A stretch of DNA of 64,000 nt from assembly GCA_905178155.1 (NCBI GenBank), contig CAJINV010000002.1, positions 4,955,709 through 5,019,708 on the forward strand, read 5' to 3'. The stretch comes from Amoebophrya sp. A120 (lineage: Eukaryota; Sar; Dinophyceae; Syndiniales; Amoebophryaceae). This document shows positions 10,859 through 23,300 of the stretch, one piece after another; the first letter of the stretch is position 1; every line of letters starts with the position of its first letter. The position numbers and the translations under genes are program-made. The notes beneath the pieces are model-generated. The model searched no databases and was not told the DNA's origin. It saw nothing but the letters and a program-made list of their open reading frames with translations.

Positions 10859-12335
10859 CTAAGTATGTCGGCCGACCTCGGGTCTATCAGCCCCGCATCC
10901 ATCGCTGACCAAGCGCAGAGCTGCCGGTGTCGACGGCGGGCATGGCGGGGCGTCGGATGGTAGATTCGTCGTTTTCAAAAACTTTCCCCGCCTTGTGAAC
11001 GAAACCACGGACGACGCGTAACCCGACCTCGGGGTGTTATCCGGCACGCGTGGCGTGTCGCTCTCCACGTCCGAATCACACTCGTCATAATCTTCATTGT
11101 TGTCCGAAGATTTTTGAGCAGAAAAATGGCGGTCGAGGTTGTTGTGCTTGCTACTTACGTCGTTCTTCTTCCGGGATGTTGAACTACTACGACGACCAAG
11201 CGGGCGCTGAGACGCTGTTGACCTTGCGTGTTTTTCTGCTGCTTTTTCCTTTCCTTTAGTACTTTCGCTTTCGGTTCCTCTTTGCATAATTTGCTCAACT
11301 ACCACGTTCCCATCCGCCTCGGAAATAAACACCTCCTCGTCCTCTTCGTCGGACGCGGACGACTCCGTTTCATCCATTTCCGACTGACTTGCTGTGTATC
11401 CGCCGCCCCGGTTCGCACGGAAGGAGCGCTCGCCCGGCGTACTGTTCCCCGCCGAGTCTGCAGAAGCTGCGCTCTTAGCAGATCCCAACTCCTTACTGGA
11501 AGAAGAACTCGGCTCACCGCCGGTTTTGAAGACGTAACTCTTCTCAACATTTGCAACGCCGAAGCTGATTGTGTCGTGCCGGCCCTGCTGGTCTTTGTGT
11601 CTCACGAGCCGGAATTCCGGGGCGGAGGCGCTGTTGTTAAGGTTCTGGTGGTTTTGTAGGTCGGGGAAGTTGTGCATTTGGCGGTCAACATCTCTGTGGT
11701 TTACATCAAGTGCTTTGTTCTCATGAAAAACATCGGCGTTGTCGTCGTGATGAAAGTTGTTATGATAATCTTCCTCATTATGCTCTTCGTCTACCACCCC
11801 CTTCATCACCTCGCCCCGCCGAAAATCATGGTCTTGATCCTCATCCTGCAAAGCGTGAGGACCACGCCGGTCTTGAACAAAGAAACGGCGACTGTTACAA
11901 CTGTGCGCCGGAGACGGAGATGCCGAGGCACCCTGCACGGTCGTCATCAGCGTGTCCCGATGAAAAGTTCCGCCGTGCTCCAATGCCCACGCCTGCATCC
12001 GTTGCACCTGTTGCTCGTACAGCTGGTTTATAACAGTGCACAAGAACTCCCCCTCCCCCTCATCTGTGAAGATGCAAAATCCCCAATAAGTTTGCTGCCT
12101 TGTGGCACTGTTTGCATGACAAATCCCAGAAGCCCAAACAGTACTACTTACACTCGGCCCCTGAACTTGTCATGCACAGGCTCCACGTGTGTTGGTGTTT
12201 GTATTGCTGCGCATGCCATGCAAATGAGGGGAAGGGGAGTTGTGCACTCTCGTATGGTTTTCCCGGCTTCGTTTCTGGATCGTCATCCACTTCTCCACAA
12301 CGCGGATATCCCCCAGAAAAAAGCGGGAAGGGCAT
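10859..12335 (-). CDS. Acidic low-complexity protein, unknown function
   Basis: Two exons: 12335..12152 and 12063..10859, joined by a canonical 88-bp intron (GAGT|GTAAGT to TTCACAG|ATGAGG). The join reads SSGAEYEGEGEFLCTV and gives 1389 nt, 462 aa. The protein is rich in H, D, E, S and N, with clusters such as EDYHNNFHHDDNADVFHEN and ETESSASDEEDEEVFISE. I recognise no domain. The N-terminus is uncertain. A potential upstream exon near 12430-12640 encodes a strongly hydrophobic segment (AAFTFLLFLTLLLFLCY), so the complete protein could be membrane-anchored, but I could not find an in-frame splice. The intron contains TTTGTCATGCAAA, the motif found inside introners, without any TIR. Confidence 0.65.
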
Positions 12336-12747
12336 ATTTTCTTATTCGTAACTCCTATATGCAAAACTACACAGTACGCAGAAACACAAACATCTCTCAT
12401 AGGCACGGGCACGCGCTGCAGATCCCTCTACGTGCCGCGTACTATCTACTTCTGCGACACAGAGATTTTTCCCTGCCAGCTTTTTTCTATGGGATAGCAG
12501 AGGAACAGGAGCAGCGTGAGGAAAAGAAGAAAAGTGAACGCGGCGAGACCGACAACGGCGCCGTAAAACCAAACATGGGGCTTGGCTTCCTCCCAGGATT
12601 CGGAGATCTGTATATAAACATAGAATAAGCGTTGGTTTCTAGCATTGATAAAGAGAATCCCTATGAAACTACGTCGCTGCACAGCAGCAGATTATAGAAG
12701 ATCAACGCCTGATGCTAAAGAAAGAACAACGTGACGGGACAAAAATT

Positions 12748-15429
12748 TTATACGTAGACTTTCACCGGCGGCGAGATCTTTTCCCACGTGAGCAGTAACA
12801 ACGCCCACGCTTCTGCCTCGTCGCGGGATTCCAAAGCGCATCTTTTTCTGATTATATCCGCTCGCCACTGCACGGCGCTGACCGCGAGGTTGTAGGCTTT
12901 TGGGTGAACAACATCCGGCGTTTGGTGTTGACTTTGGTCCTCCGCGTTGCTGTTGTTCTCTCTACCACTTCGGGCCTTTGACCTCGCTTTCGACTTCGAC
13001 CTCGACCGAGTGACACCGTCATGGACCTGCTCCCCAGCGGTTGTAGTTGTTGTTGTGCCATCGCCGTTTCCTTGTCCTCTTTGTCTCGTCGCGCTGGTAC
13101 TACGAGTAGCTCCTTCGACCTTGTTTGTTCTTCCCGTAGCATCGCCGTCTGTTTTCTGATTTCTCGCAGTCACCTCACCGTCAGGAACAGGAGCCTCTTC
13201 GCCATCAATACTGGCGAAAGAGGAGGTGCGGGACAACCTGCCAGTCGCGTCTACGGCATTAGTGCTGCCTGGTACAACCACCCCTGGCGTTGTACCATCT
13301 CCCCCTGTCCTACGCGCAGCGCCTGCTCCAGGCGTCGCATCACTATTAGTAAAAATACTAACCGGCTCCCGGGTACTAGTTGCTTCTTGTGGTGGGCTCC
13401 GAATCAAGTCTGGACTTGGCGTGGCACTGGCGCTTGCGTGGGACCCGTTCTGCCCGCGCATGGAAACGGACTCCTCGGATCCGGAGCGTGACATATCTGT
13501 GGAACTAGTCGGATTATTAGCGCCAGCCGTGGCCGCAGAGTTCGTTCCTGGCTGGAATGAGTTTTTGCTCTGCAGCCGCTGCAGCCTCTGCCCGACCTTG
13601 TCGGCAAACACGCTGTACGATAGCTGCTCGTTGATAAGACGCGGATTTAACATCTCTGGTGGAACCAGCGCTGAGTCTACTTCACTGGGCGAGGTTTGCT
13701 TGGAAAACTGTCCGGGGGAGGCGCTTACAGAAGCAATACCGTCTGCTGCTTGCAGCTGCTGCCGCCCGTCCGGCGGAATAGCAGCACCTTCAACGGCTTC
13801 AACTTCTTCTATCAGCACGTTGCTGTTTGGGATATAAAACAAGCCTTCCTCATCTTCCTCTAGTATCCCCTCCAAATGTGGTTCCTGGCCGCGTATCTCC
13901 GCGGTCACGGTTGGATCCCCGGGAACGAGAAACTCCGGCAACATTTCCGCTGCACAGAGCCCGTCGAAGGATTGCTTCAGCAACAGCCGGAGAACATCTG
14001 GAATGAGAAACATGTTGTACTTTTTCGAGCCGATGAAGAACTTCTCAATCCAGATGTACTCGAACTTCGCCAGAATGTCATGCCAGTTGAAATTCTGCAC
14101 TTCCAACTTTTGAAACCCGATCTCAATGTCGTTGAGCTTCACCCAGGGAGGTGTCTTCGCATCTTTCGCAGGGGGCTGCTGCGGTTGGCTGTCTTTGGAA
14201 GAAGGGATCGCACCCTGCTGCTGCTGCTGCTGCTGCTGCGCCTGCCCGGCCTGTTCGGATTGATAAAACGCGCCGCCGCCACTTGCGCTTGCCCCGCCTT
14301 GCGACTGTTCGGATTGAAAGCGAAACCTCGGCGTCTGTTCGCCACGCGTGAGCGGCGTCGCGTCACCGCGTGAGACGCCACGCGTGAACGGCGTCGCGTC
14401 CCCGCGTGAGACGCCACGCGTGAACGGCGTCGCGTCCCCGCGTGACGTAAATGGCGTCATGTCGCCGACGTGCGACTGCTTTGAGCCATCCCGCCTCGGA
14501 CTTCCCGGTCTGCGCGTGCTGGGCTGGAGGTGATTTGGGTTATTGTAGTTGTTCAAAATGTCCACCTGTGCCTGCTGCCCGGGCGCCAGGCCGAAGGGCC
14601 CGAGCTTCGGCGCCGGAATGCCGCGGTGCCGGTGAAAATTAGAAACGCCCGGGGTCTTATTGTTCATCGCCCGGGCCCACGGTCCACGGGGATCGTCCGT
14701 ATAGGGGTCGGTCACGTAGGGAACGGCCTTCGCCTTCGGCGACGTGGTGCCCTGCTGGTCGGTTGTTGTGTTCGGAGGGGAGTTTGGGCCGGAGCCCGGC
14801 TTGGTATTTGCCCGAAGGTTGGTGCCGGGCGTTACTGGGGTAAAAACGTCGTCCGGTGCGAGGTAAAGGCGATCGACGGGAACAACTGGCCTCTTCTTGC
14901 ACTTCTTCGGCTCTGCGGTCGTGCCTCGGTTGGGCTGCACTGGGGAGGGTGCACCGCCGTACGTCATGACATTTGGATTACCTGCTGTCCTATTCTCGCC
15001 GGACGTGAAGTCCCGCTCGTCATCTTCGCTGTCATCTTCGTAGTTGTTCTCCGCTCCGGATAGACCGAACGACCTTCTCCCTGCGGAGCCCCCCCGCCCC
15101 GGTTGTCGGGATTCCCCGTCGTTTTGCAGAATGGAGCGTCGGCCGGGAAATTGCCCGTCCAGGTCTCCATCGTCGCCCGTGCAGCCGCTGACCTGCAGCA
15201 AGCTGGAGCTTGACTCTTCTAACGGAGGTAGCACGGGCTGCCGATGGTTTGACGACGAGCTGCCACCGGCCGTGCTGTTTCTCTGGTGGTTCACCGTAGC
15301 CGGGGTCGTGTGGCGGGGCTGGTGTGGCGGCGCTGGCGTTGTACCGGAACCCGAAGAGGAAGCTGCGCCGGTGCTGGATCGGGGCGACAAAATCAGAGTG
15401 AAAAAGCAAGCGAGAGGAGACGACTTCAT
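12748..15429 (-). CDS. Secretory-pathway low-complexity protein with RGDATPFTRG repeats, unknown function
   Basis: Single exon. ATG 15429 is chosen over an in-frame ATG at 15561 because it gives a signal-peptide-like start (MKSSPLACFFTLILS); the protein is then 893 aa. Most of the chain is S/T/P/G/N-rich. Features are a perfect short tandem repeat SRGDATPFTRGV (three units, DNA at about 14340-14455), a run of eight Gln near 14215-14240, and one better-ordered block around WVKLNDIEIGFQKLEVQNF to NMFLIPDVLRLLLKQSF. A basic RSKSKARSKARSGR stretch lies near the C-terminus. No family is recognised. No introner interrupts it, despite its size. Confidence 0.75.
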   Translation of the reverse strand: MKSSPLACFFTLILSPRSSTGAASSSGSGTTPAPPHQPRHTTPATVNHQRNSTAGGSSSSNHRQPVLPPLEESSSSLLQVSGCTGDDGDLDGQFPGRRSILQNDGESRQPGRGGSAGRRSFGLSGAENNYEDDSEDDERDFTSGENRTAGNPNVMTYGGAPSPVQPNRGTTAEPKKCKKRPVVPVDRLYLAPDDVFTPVTPGTNLRANTKPGSGPNSPPNTTTDQQGTTSPKAKAVPYVTDPYTDDPRGPWARAMNNKTPGVSNFHRHRGIPAPKLGPFGLAPGQQAQVDILNNYNNPNHLQPSTRRPGSPRRDGSKQSHVGDMTPFTSRGDATPFTRGVSRGDATPFTRGVSRGDATPLTRGEQTPRFRFQSEQSQGGASASGGGAFYQSEQAGQAQQQQQQQQGAIPSSKDSQPQQPPAKDAKTPPWVKLNDIEIGFQKLEVQNFNWHDILAKFEYIWIEKFFIGSKKYNMFLIPDVLRLLLKQSFDGLCAAEMLPEFLVPGDPTVTAEIRGQEPHLEGILEEDEEGLFYIPNSNVLIEEVEAVEGAAIPPDGRQQLQAADGIASVSASPGQFSKQTSPSEVDSALVPPEMLNPRLINEQLSYSVFADKVGQRLQRLQSKNSFQPGTNSAATAGANNPTSSTDMSRSGSEESVSMRGQNGSHASASATPSPDLIRSPPQEATSTREPVSIFTNSDATPGAGAARRTGGDGTTPGVVVPGSTNAVDATGRLSRTSSFASIDGEEAPVPDGEVTARNQKTDGDATGRTNKVEGATRSTSATRQRGQGNGDGTTTTTTAGEQVHDGVTRSRSKSKARSKARSGRENNSNAEDQSQHQTPDVVHPKAYNLAVSAVQWRADIIRKRCALESRDEAEAWALLLLTWEKISPPVKVYV
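14340..14460 (-). repeat. Tandem coding repeat (SRGDATPFTRGV units)
   Basis: Three units of 36 nt (12 aa), nearly identical at DNA level (core CGCGTGAGACGCCACGCGTG on the plus strand), lie inside the secreted low-complexity gene. A fourth partial unit reads SRGDMTPF on the N-terminal side. The high identity suggests recent slippage or unequal crossing-over. Confidence 0.85.
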
Positions 15430-15779
15430 AGTTTTTGCTGCGCCTCCGTCGGCGCTAGTGAAATGAATGTGGTAGAGGTGCAACGGGACGCGGATGGGCA
15501 CGATGGGATGCAATTCCCGAAAATTGCGAACATTGGTGCTAGGGGAGGCCTCTTGGGACAAACACAGAAAAGCCCGACTGTTTTGTCAGCAACGAACAAT
15601 ACCACGAGAACGGAAGGCGGGGCGCAGCACACGTATATCTTAGTGGCGCAGCATGCGAAGACAACATCAGATCGCCTCGCTCACAAAAGGAACACGCGGC
15701 ACGGAAAAATGCCATAACACGAGTGGCGCCGGAGCGTCCGAAATGCAATACGGACGACACCAATCCTTTGTGGAGTAGC

Positions 15780-17110
15780 AGGGGCGCGCCATCCGTGTGC
15801 CTGCGCGAAAAGCAGCAGGCGCCCTGGACGGCCTGCGCCCTCATCAAAACTAACCAACGCGATCGAAAAGGCAGGGGCGGCGGCGGTACGTGAAAAGAAC
15901 CAAAGCGGGCGCCCCCGAGCGCGCGGGCCCGGGCCGGAAGTCCCAGCAGGCGCAATTTACTGCGGGGGGCCCAAGAGAGTGGCGGCCGCCCAAATGCTGC
16001 GCAGCCAAATTGCCGCCGCCGCGCGCCATCGCATTCGGCGGGGTGGGGCGCGGGCCGGCGAGGGCGCCACCTGCCCTGCTTCTGTGTTTGCTTCGCCCTT
16101 CCCAGCAGGCAGCCCAGTTTCCACACCGCCGCGCAGAATGTGGCGCGCGAGTTCTGCCTGCGGCTATAGCTCCGGCACACGTTACGAGGCCCCTTGCAGA
16201 TCGGCCCGATGGCCGCGGGCTTCTTGCTTGGCGCCTCTTCCGGCCCGGCGCTGACCACACCACAGGGCTTGCCGCGGCAGGCGTTGGAGCCCCGCCCTCG
16301 GCCCCGCCCGGCACGCCGACGCACCTGCCGGGCCCAGGGCGTTGCTGGCCCGGGGCGGGCGCGCTTCGTTTAATTAGCGCCGGAAGCCCGCCCCCGAGGA
16401 GGCATCGTCCCCAAATTCTTCAGCGCCTTCGCCAGTCGCCGGCGGTAAAACCAGCAGGCCGAGGGCGCCATGGCCCCTCGCGGGCGCGCGCTCGCGCCCC
16501 ATAACCCTGACCCGCGCCCGCCCGGGGCCGCGCCGCGTTTGCTTCCGCCGCCGACGCGGGCACTAATCCAGGGCTCCTCTCCGCATCGCGCGCAATGCGC
16601 GACACCCTGGCGACTGTTCTCCCCCTCCTTGCCCCACTGCTACCAACTTGCGCAGGTGCTCGCAGCAGTCTAGTTCGTTTGGGATTTGTCGCCCGGTCCC
16701 CTGCGGAATCACCCGCACGAGAAAAATTGCCCCACGATTCCGGCGCGCCATAGACGCGCGCCGAGCCTTTTATTACATTCAACATGCCCCGCCGCGGCTC
16801 CGGCAACTTCGCCAAAGCCACCGCCACCGCCTTGGGCATCTCCCTCGATCCTGCTGCAGGACCAAAACGAGCCCGCCACCCCCGAAAGTTTCGGCGGGTC
16901 CTTCCAAAAGATGCCCGCCCCGCTCGGCTGTGGGCCTGCGAATTTGCGCGCGCCAGTCTTCGCCTGGTCTGCCCCTCACCCCGGCGCCGCACCGAGCGGG
17001 CAGCGGCAAAGATCGCCCCGCACGCGGGCCCCCGGGGCTCGGCAAGAAGCTGCCTCCCTGAGGCTCGTCGGCGGCCCATCTTTTCGTACACAGGCCCACA
17101 AGTTTCATAT
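15780..17110. other. GC-rich island without convincing genes
   Basis: About 1.3 kb of strikingly G/C-rich sequence lies between the start of the secreted-protein gene and the end of the NOM1-like gene. Both flanks and all other intergenic regions are A/T-leaning. ORFs are open in several frames on both strands, as expected from composition alone, and their translations are R/A/P/G-rich without motifs. Possibilities are a foreign or host-derived insert, an unrecognised non-coding RNA or a regulatory island. I could not identify it. Confidence 0.6.
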
Positions 17111-17362
17111 ATACGCAGAGCGCGCCCACTCATAGGAGACGCTCTAACTCCAAGACAATGCGAGAGCACATAACAAGTAGAACACTCAACTTCTTCAGAT
17201 GCAACTTTTCCAGCACCGCTTCACCTTACTTCTATTTCAATGAATTATTCCTACGTACTCGTTTTGCGCGTTGGTCCAAGAAGTCGTGACTTCAAACTTC
17301 AAAACACACACATCATGGTGAGCAGCTTTCCTCATCATCATCACTATTAACATCCCTGTCCT

Positions 17363-20300
17363 CTACTTTACCACCAAGCATCTTTCCGCGTGTCTCAACT
17401 TCAATTTCACGTCTTCCGACTCCTTGCTCCCGCCAGCACCCTTCCCGGCCTTCTCCAGCAAAAACGGTTTCACCAACTTCCGCAACGCGATCAAGACCCC
17501 CTCCTTCAAATCTTCGTACTGCTTCAGAGGCGAGAAGATCGCGTCAAACGCGTCGAGCGAATCCAAAAATTCCAACACCTGCGCCAACACCTCCCGCATG
17601 AACATTCCGTGCGGTCCCTGGAAGAGCGAAAACGACCCAGTTCCGGCCACCGCGTCGGAGAAGTCCAAATACCGCAACAGGGACAACGGCAACACGCCAT
17701 CCTCCGCCACCCCGCTGGCGAACAGCAGCGCCAGGTTCAACATGGGCTGGATGCTGTACTTGTGGACCTCTTGAATCCGCGGGATCAGCGCGTTCTTGAA
17801 TGCGTGCTGGTACTTCTTGCTGTCGCTCGCTGTGCTAGAACCCGCACAGAGTCCGAGCATCACGAGAGAGTAGAACGGGTTGAAAGCACGACCATCCGCC
17901 GGGCTGCTGTTCACATCCCGCAAGGCGCAGTGAATGACCACTTCCGCGACGTCCTTGCACTTCTGCTTCGGGGGGATTTTCAGTTCCTTGATTCGCAAAA
18001 TCGCGTGCGCATCGTCGTCCGCCCCCTGTAAGGCAACAAATACCGACCTTTTGCTGTCGGTCGCGAGCCGCTGCTCCTTCGCCAGTTGGAGGAGTTGGTC
18101 GTTTTGGGTGGAGGGAGATGTGGTGGATTTATTTCTCGAAAGTGAGGCTGAATCAGAACCAGAAATTGTCGCGTTCCCTTCACCAGCACTTCTTGTTTCC
18201 ACTGATGAAGAAGATTGTTGCGGCGCGCCTCGGACTGCTCCTGCTTCCGGTGCATGAAGACTTCTCTCGACTGATTTTGATGTCAACGCCACGCCTGTGC
18301 TAGTTGAAGTTTGTCTTTTCCTTTCCTCCTCTTCCTCTTCGACAGTGTAGTAAAACCCCGCACCAGCAGCAGCTCCAGATGTAGCTGATGTTGAATTATC
18401 ACCATGATCACAGTCAAAGTTCAGAAATTCCCGCTTCAACGTCACTGGTGGCAGAATCAGCGAGTTAGCGTTCTTGGCTTCCATCAGAGCTTTCGTCTTT
18501 TTCTTCTTGGAGCTCGACGCGGCAGAGGATGGGTCCGCTGATGTAGTTGAACTACAGCTCCCATTGTTCCCTCTCAACATCTTCCCACCTGCGACGTCTG
18601 GGTTGAGCAGAACACAGCTGTTCAGCCACGTCTCCGTCTGCCGAAACCGGTCCATCGCGGTAAAACCACCCTTTTTTCCCTTGTGCAGCTCAAACAGCTC
18701 CTGTCGGAAGAACTCCAAGCGGGTTGAGTCGACGAAAGCTGGACTTGATAGTGCTCCAGAAGCGGCGTTAATATTCTGCTTCTTTTGATTTCTCGTCCCG
18801 GCTTTGCTTGTCGACATCTCCAGAGCCTTCGCCTTCACCCGAGACTTCAAATTTTCCTGGTCTTTATCCATGATATTATCAGTGGCGCCCAATGCAGCAG
18901 CTCCCGAAAGTTGTACTAAACCTCCTGCGTCGTCGTGGTCCCGAAACAGTGGTAGTTTGAGCAAGTAGTCCAAGATCTGCTTGAAATCCGAAGGATACCG
19001 TGCCCGCAAACTCTTCCCGCTGTACCGCAAAATCGCGAGCGCAATGTCAATTCTCTGCTCGAAGAGGTGCTGTTTGTTCGAAGTGGTTGTGTTGCAGCTC
19101 ATTTGCTCTTCCTGCTCAAACGGCTTCATCAGCTTCTTGAACATTTGGAAAATCACGCTCGCGGGTAACACGCCGAAGTGAAAGAGGAGGGCAATCAGCA
19201 GGACCACGTTTTTCATCACAAGTTGCTGCTGCTCTTGCGCTTTTCTCTGCTCCTCGGTGTTGAGCTGCGCAGATGCGCTTTTATTTTCCATACCGCCTTT
19301 TTCCCCTGTACTGTAGTCGTAAAACTTCTTCTCCAGCAGCTGCGTCACCGCGGATAGACATCTCACGTCCACCGTGCTGCAGGCAGCAACCACAACCGCG
19401 GCGTAGCAAGCGACGACCAGGATGGAAATGTGCGGGTTTTCGCACGCGTTTTTGTAAACAGCGTCGGCAAAGAAGGTGAATACTAAGGGACAACTTTTGC
19501 TGATTTCAGAAGTAGCCGCAGATGACGTTGTTCTGCTCTTCAAATTTTCCTTCAACAGCGCACAAACGTCGATGGCGATCCCATCCAGATTTCCCTCGGA
19601 CAACCGATTGAGCAACCCCTGCAGCTTCTGCTTCAGGGCGTTCGTATCTGAATCATTTTCGCCGGCGGATAACATGGCGTTTGCCTTTTTTCGCAAATGC
19701 GGAGGGACCCATCTTTGGCCGGCGGGGGCGGTGGCTGGTAATGTCGTCGTGGAGGATGAAATCGAAATGAGTGCGTCCTTAATATCCTCTGTTCTTTCCA
19801 CTTGATGATTTTCATCGTCATCCTCTGTAGTAGTTCTTTCCGGAACCTCCAAACTCGTACTGTCGTTCAACAAGTGTCCCCGCTCCTTCAAAATCTTTTC
19901 CAAGTCGATCGGCTCATCCGGAAGAGAGTAATCCTCCGTGCAAGATGATAATTCCTCTTCTTCTGATACAGACTCCTCCTCAGATAAAGCTTCCTCCTCG
20001 CACTCGGAGCTGCATTCTTCTTCCCAGTCCGAATTTGTGGTCTCCTCCTCGTCTGCCTTGCGTTCCGCATCATCGATTTCCATCTTGTCTTGCTTCTGTT
20101 CCGGCACTGCTGGTGCTGTCGGTGGTCTTCTTGCAGCTGCGTCCACTGTCGATGTTGGGCGGGCAGTAGCGGATGAACAAGAAATCGGTGTAGTTCCTCC
20201 ACCACTAACGGTCGAGGTAGTTGTGTCCTTCTTGGTCCTGCCACCGTCTATTTCCTCCGCAGGAGCAGACGCCACTACTGGCAACAGTTCTGCCACTGCA

Positions 20301-23300
20301 CCTTGATCAGCCTCCTCTTTCTCCTCCACCAATTCCCCCTCTTCCCACGGATCCAAACAGTTTCCACTGCCCACTTCCAACTCACTCGTGTAATCGTCCG
20401 TCTGCCCGTAGTATCAAATGTAAAAATGTCTGGGTCTGGAAGATTCCGAGATTTGCCATGCAGTTTTTCCAAGCTCCGCCAAGTCTGGCATGCAGGGCCT
20501 AGCATCGCAGGTTCTGCAGCCCCTTGGTGATGCACAATATGCATGAGAAATGCCCTCTCAGCCTCAGCGTGGCGAGAAATAGGGACCTTTTGCAAGTCAT
20601 GCAACACAGATTTTTGTATGATCCGCAACACGCATCACAAGTTCGCATTCTTCCAGACCCAGACATTTTTGCATTTGATACGTAGGGTCCCCCCAGATGG
20701 TTCGACGTGTTGTTCCCACTAGTTCCAGGCATCAGCATCATCTGCGGATTGTTTGGGTCAAAATTCTGGACGTCCAGACCCTGCTGACAGAGGAAATCAA
20801 ACAGCATCTGCTGCTGGTTCGACCAGTCGCTGGTATTATTTTCTTGTTCAGACGCAGTAGGCAGTGCGGGTTGTTGTAGTTGTTCCTGCCGCTGGCCGGG
20901 ATCTGCTTGACCTCCGTTCTTTGGTTGATTATTCGCATGGGGAGCTACATTATCCTCCGGTTTCAAACAATCATTGATGAAATCTAAATCCTGCTTCGAC
21001 AGCTCCTTGTTCTGATACTCCGTCTTCTGCGAAGATGCTGAACCTTCGTCCTTCAAATCGGCGAGAAATTTTGTCAATTCGTCCTCTTCCTCGACTTCTG
21101 TGATAGTTGTAGGAGTTTCTAATACTTCTTCCGCCTCACTGGTCGCCATCGCGTCCACCTCCTCGTCCTCTGATGGCTTTTCTAGACGAGCGAGATTAAG
21201 CACCTTCCGAGTAGTTCTATTGCTTGCCGACGAAGGAAGATCGCCCGCGGATGTTGAACTACCTGTGCTCGCAGTAGCAGCGGATGAAGAAGCTACGACT
21301 GACGGCTGCACTAGCAACTGTTCATCCGGCGCAGCGGCTGCTGGAAGGGGGATTACCGATATTGAACTAGACGTCGCAGTTGACTGGATTTTCTGTGGTT
21401 TCGGTCCGGTGAGAGAGATGATCTTTCCGCCGTTTTGGTTCTCATTCGTCACGTTGTTCTGTTCTTTTGTACTACTAGTTCCCGCTTTCATGTTTTTCTT
21501 CTCCTCCATCATCTCCCGCTGCTGCAACAGCGCAATCAGATCCTCCGGCGTCAACTGGTTCCAGTCGATCCCGAGGAAATTGGGCTCGAACGAATCCTCC
21601 TCTTCCTCCTCTAGAAAATCCAAATCGTCGGAATCCTCCTCCTCCACCTCTTCTCCGTTCAGCTGCGCGGTTCGTGCCTGAATACTCGGCGGCGCCTCGC
21701 CCTCGTCGTAGTTCTCCGCCCAGGAAACAGACCGGTTGGTTTTGTTGGAAATAGTCGACTCGGTCTCGGAACAAACTACTGGTGCTGCGGACGTGGATTT
21801 GGTTTTGGAAATTTCTATATCGGGCGTTGATGTTTTTATGGCAGCCGCAACATCTTTTGCATTTTTGGTGCTAGTTGGGATCTTATCTGATGAGGTGGCT
21901 GAGCTGGTGGTTGAGATAGGAGCTCCTGCGGTAAGGACGGTCTCTGCCGCGGCAGCGCGGGCGGCGGGTGGTTGTTCTCCTGGAGGACTCGCATTACTAG
22001 TAGTGGAACAAGGAGGTCCTTCTTTCTTCAATATCTTCTTCGGCCGTGAGGGAAGAACAGGCTGCTCTTCCGAACGACGTGGAGCAGGTTGCTCTTTACT
22101 AGCGGCACTTGCCTTCGTCTTTTCACAAACAGCAAGCTTGTCGCCCTCTTTGTCCTGCACGACCTTAGCTGCAGCTTCTTTTTCATTCTCTTTTCCTTTC
22201 TTGTTATTTTTCTCAATTTTGTTCTTGCTCCCCTTCTATCAAATGTAAAAATGTCTGGGTCTGGAAGATTCTGAGACTTGTCATGCATGTTTTGCCTGGG
22301 CCATGATGTCTGTGATGCATACCCTAGCATCACAGATTTTTTGAGGGCCCCGCGATGCCTATTCCGCATGACAAATGCCCTCTCCGCGTAGCAAAAATTA
22401 CACTCCCTTTGCTGCTCATGCAATAGAGATTTTTTTGGAATCCAAATTCAGCATCACAAGTTGCATTCTTCCAGACCCAGACATTTTTACATTTGATACC
22501 TTGGAAGCCGCCCCCATACAGATCCGGTCGCATGCGTCGAGCAGGTCAAAATCGATCCCGTCAAGCATCAGCTCCTTGCCGAGTTTTCTCTTTTTCTTCC
22601 GCGAACTTTCCTTGTTGTTTGAGATCCCAAGTTGTTTTTCCAAATACTGCAACTCCTGAAGCTCTTCCGCGGTGTACAGCCCTCCGTCGTCCCCAGTGGT
22701 CAGCATGTTCTCGAATTTCTCTAAATTTTTGCCGTCATCTACTTCCCCATCATCAAGACCGAATCGTCCAGGCGTTACTTCATTACTTCCCTCGGAACAA
22801 CTACCGTCGGACTCAGCATCGCTGAGGGTTGTACTATCTCCAGTGGCAGAAGGCATTTTTTGCTTGCTCTGCTTCTTCTTCTCAGCGACAGAAGTAGTTG
22901 CGTTTTTTGCATTCTTACTGTACTCCGCCTCCAATTCCGCCAAACTTCGTCCACGTTTGTTACTGGAAGCAGCGGTTGATATTTCTGTTTCCTCCTTCCC
23001 CGCAACTTTCTTTTTGCCCTTCTTCCCTTTGGCGACGATATCGTCGCAAAAAGATAGGAGATCGTCGTCAAACCCGTCTTCTTCCATCTCTTTTAGCAAT
23101 TTCTCCTGCCCCTTCCCTTTGGACAGACCCAGCATCTTCTCCAGATACGCCAACTCTTCGGCGTCTGGGTCGTAAGACGAGTCAGGGTCCTCGTTTTGGA
23201 GGTCTTCATTGCTTATTCCTGCATCAGAACGTCCCTCATCCTCGTCACCTTCCGACGGCGCGGAGCCCGCATCAGAATCTGAATCCTCGGCCTTCGTAGT

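Noticed and set aside
15539-17169. Long ORFs on both strands of the GC-rich island
   Set aside because: Open frames are expected from the high GC content; translations are R/A/P/G-rich and incoherent, and they overlap in several frames.
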